In this document: positions 5,178 through 7,616 of the stretch, piece by piece
Layout: every line of letters starts with the position of its first letter
Position numbering within the stretch: the stretch's first letter is position 1
Source: Thermoanaerobaculaceae bacterium
GTDB lineage: Bacteria; Acidobacteriota; UBA4820
Direction: 5' to 3'
DNA length: 7,616 nt
NCBI GenBank assembly: GCA_012798145.1
Contig: JAAZNT010000302.1
Coordinates: 1 to 7,616 of the forward strand
Program-made: the position numbers and the translations under genes
The notes under the pieces: model-generated
The model's database searches: none
What the model saw: only the letters and a program-made list of their open reading frames with translations
What the model was told of the DNA's origin: nothing

Positions 5178-7616
5178 ATGAAAAAGAGATTTTCAAAAGC
5201 GGTTTTGATTTGTTTGGCAGGTGTTCTTCTCATTTCTTCATTTGAATTATTTAGCCAATGCAGACAAAAAATTTCAAGGGAAGAGTTGCAAAACAAAATT
5301 ATATCTAATTCAAAATCTTTCCCATATTTAGAAAATGCTTCCTTACCGATTCCATTTAACGCTTCTATAGAGCCCTCAAGACCTTTTTACAAAAATATTG
5401 CGTTGCAAAATAATAAAAATGAAGCCATCCCTCAACCAGAAAGTCTTTGTGACAACGGTTATTATTGGATGGGAGGTCCAACTTGGACAGCAGACACTGA
5501 TGGAAACGCTATAGTATGGGGCGCAGGTGGCAATCTATATTTTGCAGACGCTAATGATCCAACCCACCCAATTGAAATGTGGTGGGGCGATATACCTCTT
5601 AGAGTCCGCATTCATAATGGCATAGCTTTATTCTTCTGTTATTTTTACACTTACGCATTTGATGTTTCAGTTCCTCTTAGCCCAGCTTGGCTATCTTACG
5701 GACCCGGCTATTCCCAAGGCTTTTGGGACGCATATTCGTCTCCAGATGATTCATATTGGATTCTAACTGACTGGGCTTTTTATGGAGGATTGACAATTTG
5801 GGACCCTTCCACCCTTAATTACAAATGGGGACCATTGCCAAATCCCCAAGGAGGAAGTTATTTTGACCTTTTTATTGATGATCAAAAAGATGTTGTTATT
5901 GCTGGGGATTACAGTTCTGGCTTATTAGATTTTTATGACATTTCAAATCTTGCTTGTAGTTCTCCAGTACTTATTGGGCAAATTAGTGATAACAATGCCG
6001 GATTGGTCTATTATGATTATCCTTATCTTTACAGCAGTTATGAGCCATGGCAATATTACAATCAATGGATTTATGGAGGTTCAGAAGAAGGTTATTGCGC
6101 TGTAAGCGTTATTTTTCTTCTTGACACTTTAAATCCAGACAACAACTTTTTTATAAAGGAGTATACTGCCAACTACGATGTTGTTTCAATGAAAAATTCA
6201 CCTAATGGATTTATCGTAGGTTATCTTCAAAACAGAGCAGTTGAATGGGCGCCCCAATTTGATTACCTTATAAATGGATGTTTCATAAATAATAAGGCTT
6301 CTTCGCTTACTTACGATTGCGCTTACCAAGGTTCTACTGGCGTTGCCGCATGCAGTGCCGGAGGAGCAAGATTTTTTAATTCTTTCTTTACAGAAACTTC
6401 TCATTTTATAACCGGAGAATACGCTTATGATGTCGTTCCTTGGGGAGATTATCTCTTTGTTCCGAGTGGAAAGGCAGGAGTAGCAATAATTGACAACAGT
6501 GACCCAAGTTGGCCACGAACCTTGTCCTTCCTTGAAATTGACACATCAGTAATTCCTGAGGTTAAGTTCATTGCTGTATCACAAAATGGTGAGAGACTTT
6601 ACCTTTCAGACGGAACAGACAAAGTGTGGTTTGCAAACATTTCGAACAAAACCAATCCATTTATTATTTCCTATTCATATTATTGGTCAACTTTGTCTTC
6701 AGGTAATGTCTCAAAACTGATAACCTACGGAAACAGACTTCTTATCGCATCTGAAAGCGGAGAAATAGACCTTCTGGATATATCAAATCCCAACTTAATG
6801 ATACAACTTTCATCAATAAACTATGGGGAATCAGTTGTAGATATGGAAGTTTTTGAACTTGCATCTTATCCAGGCACTTCATTTTTGGCTGTTACGACTA
6901 ATGCAAATTTCTATATTTTTGATTTTTCATCTAACTTTTTCAGCGAAGTGGGATTTCTTGAAAATTTTGGAAATTATTTTATCGCCATTTCAGGAAATGT
7001 GGCATATTTGAAAAATTCGACATTCATTCAACCGGTATTATTTGAAGGTTCTTTCCCTTCATTTTATCTTACCATTGATGGAACAACCCCACTTAATATT
7101 GGATATTCTTGGGGTCCGCCAGATTTCATAAAAAAATATGATGACACTAAACTTGTATGCGCAGGAGACGACACAAACTATGGCGGTTATCCTTCTGTAT
7201 TTCTGATAGACATAGGAACTGACCCTCTTGCTCCCCAACTTCTTCCTTATGAACAACCAGGGGTTCTTCCTTTTGACTTGCTAAGTGGATTATCTGTAAA
7301 AGATGGATTAATTTATTATGCTACAGACTATTTTGGAACCGGCGCTTTAACAATAGAACCAGATTATGACTTGCCTTTCGCAACAAGCTCACTTGTCGTT
7401 ACTCCACAGAATCCTGACATACCATCGCATTCTCCCAATCCGAATTATTGGCTTACTGGAAATGCAAATCTTTCAATAACAGTTAGAGATAACGCAAGCG
7501 CAATAACTAAGGTTAGATTCAAATATAACAATAGAACTATTAGGACATTAACAAATCAAACACCGGCCGGGCAAGATGGGGTTTACTCTTTCATTTGGGA
7601 CACAACTCTCTGGACA
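5178..7616 (+). CDS. Exported LVIVD-like beta-propeller protein, 5' part (runs off the window)
   Basis: The frame is open for 813 codons from ATG 5178 to the window edge, with no stop. Residues 1-27 (MKKRFSKAVLICLAGVLLIS) are a signal peptide; there is no convincing lipobox before Cys28. A linker runs to about residue 90. From about 95 to 735 it has repeated beta-propeller blades of the LVIVD type, in which a W-G or V-x-x-G-x-x-G-x strand pair is followed by D-x-S/N-N/D-P. Examples are VWGAGGNLYFADANDP near residue 110, YLFVPSGKAGVAIIDNSDP near 425-445, and LLIASESGEIDLLDISNPN near 521-540. From about residue 740 a new Ig/FlgD-like domain starts (LSITVRDNAS, then YSFIWDTTLW at the edge). Such propellers usually mediate binding rather than catalysis; no enzymatic motif is visible. 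Residues 278-299 are unusually rich in Tyr and Trp. GC is about 37% by eye, the lowest of the three genes. Its C-terminus is unseen, so it may or may not carry the shared module. Confidence 0.88.
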   Translation, partial: MKKRFSKAVLICLAGVLLISSFELFSQCRQKISREELQNKIISNSKSFPYLENASLPIPFNASIEPSRPFYKNIALQNNKNEAIPQPESLCDNGYYWMGGPTWTADTDGNAIVWGAGGNLYFADANDPTHPIEMWWGDIPLRVRIHNGIALFFCYFYTYAFDVSVPLSPAWLSYGPGYSQGFWDAYSSPDDSYWILTDWAFYGGLTIWDPSTLNYKWGPLPNPQGGSYFDLFIDDQKDVVIAGDYSSGLLDFYDISNLACSSPVLIGQISDNNAGLVYYDYPYLYSSYEPWQYYNQWIYGGSEEGYCAVSVIFLLDTLNPDNNFFIKEYTANYDVVSMKNSPNGFIVGYLQNRAVEWAPQFDYLINGCFINNKASSLTYDCAYQGSTGVAACSAGGARFFNSFFTETSHFITGEYAYDVVPWGDYLFVPSGKAGVAIIDNSDPSWPRTLSFLEIDTSVIPEVKFIAVSQNGERLYLSDGTDKVWFANISNKTNPFIISYSYYWSTLSSGNVSKLITYGNRLLIASESGEIDLLDISNPNLMIQLSSINYGESVVDMEVFELASYPGTSFLAVTTNANFYIFDFSSNFFSEVGFLENFGNYFIAISGNVAYLKNSTFIQPVLFEGSFPSFYLTIDGTTPLNIGYSWGPPDFIKKYDDTKLVCAGDDTNYGGYPSVFLIDIGTDPLAPQLLPYEQPGVLPFDLLSGLSVKDGLIYYATDYFGTGALTIEPDYDLPFATSSLVVTPQNPDIPSHSPNPNYWLTGNANLSITVRDNASAITKVRFKYNNRTIRTLTNQTPAGQDGVYSFIWDTTLWT

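Noticed and set aside
4991..5296. Minus-strand open frame of 101 codons with a leucine-rich hydrophobic stretch spanning the gap between the protease and propeller genes
   Set aside because: It is the complement of the protease end and the signal-peptide start of the next gene, both firmly supported. The hydrophobic run is a composition effect of the A/T-rich intergenic sequence.

Overview
The window looks like bacterial DNA of moderate to low GC. Shine-Dalgarno sequences, a Rho-independent terminator and a sigma70-like promoter support this. It carries three same-strand genes for large exported, multidomain proteins, two of them cut by the window edges. There are no RNA genes, mobile elements or CRISPR arrays that I can see. 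The style (KP-43-like subtilase, cysteine-rich beta-sandwich tails, LVIVD-type propeller) recalls Acidobacteriota/Aminicenantes-like or other poorly cultivated environmental lineages. That assignment is an impression, not a demonstration.

Layout. (1) Positions 1-818 hold the 3' end of a gene made of tandem beta-sandwich repeats of about 86 residues, followed by a C-terminal module. An in-frame TGA at 816-818 ends it, but homology continues in the same frame for 19 more codons to a TAA at 876-878. (2) A strong intrinsic terminator lies at 900-927. (3) Positions 975-5090 encode a complete 1371-residue secreted serine protease. In order it has a signal peptide, a long prodomain, an S8 catalytic domain (D269, H332, N440, S522), a KP-43-type beta-barrel, two fibronectin-III-like domains, a jelly-roll (MAM-like) domain, an Ig-like domain, and a C-terminal module homologous to the end of gene 1. 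(4) A short intergenic region with a TTGACA-16-TAAAAT promoter candidate and a strong Shine-Dalgarno leads into (5), positions 5178-7616. This is the first 813 codons of an exported beta-propeller (LVIVD-like) protein that enters an Ig/FlgD-like domain at the window edge.

How they fit together. All three products appear destined for the cell surface or medium. Genes 1 and 2 share a cysteine-bounded C-terminal module of about 112-116 residues, a candidate sorting, anchoring or binding tail. The most useful leads are that shared module and the TGA that interrupts it in gene 1 exactly where a conserved glycine is expected. Nothing here by itself proves a new system. The protease is an elaborated member of a known family, and the propeller and repeat proteins have no assignable substrate.
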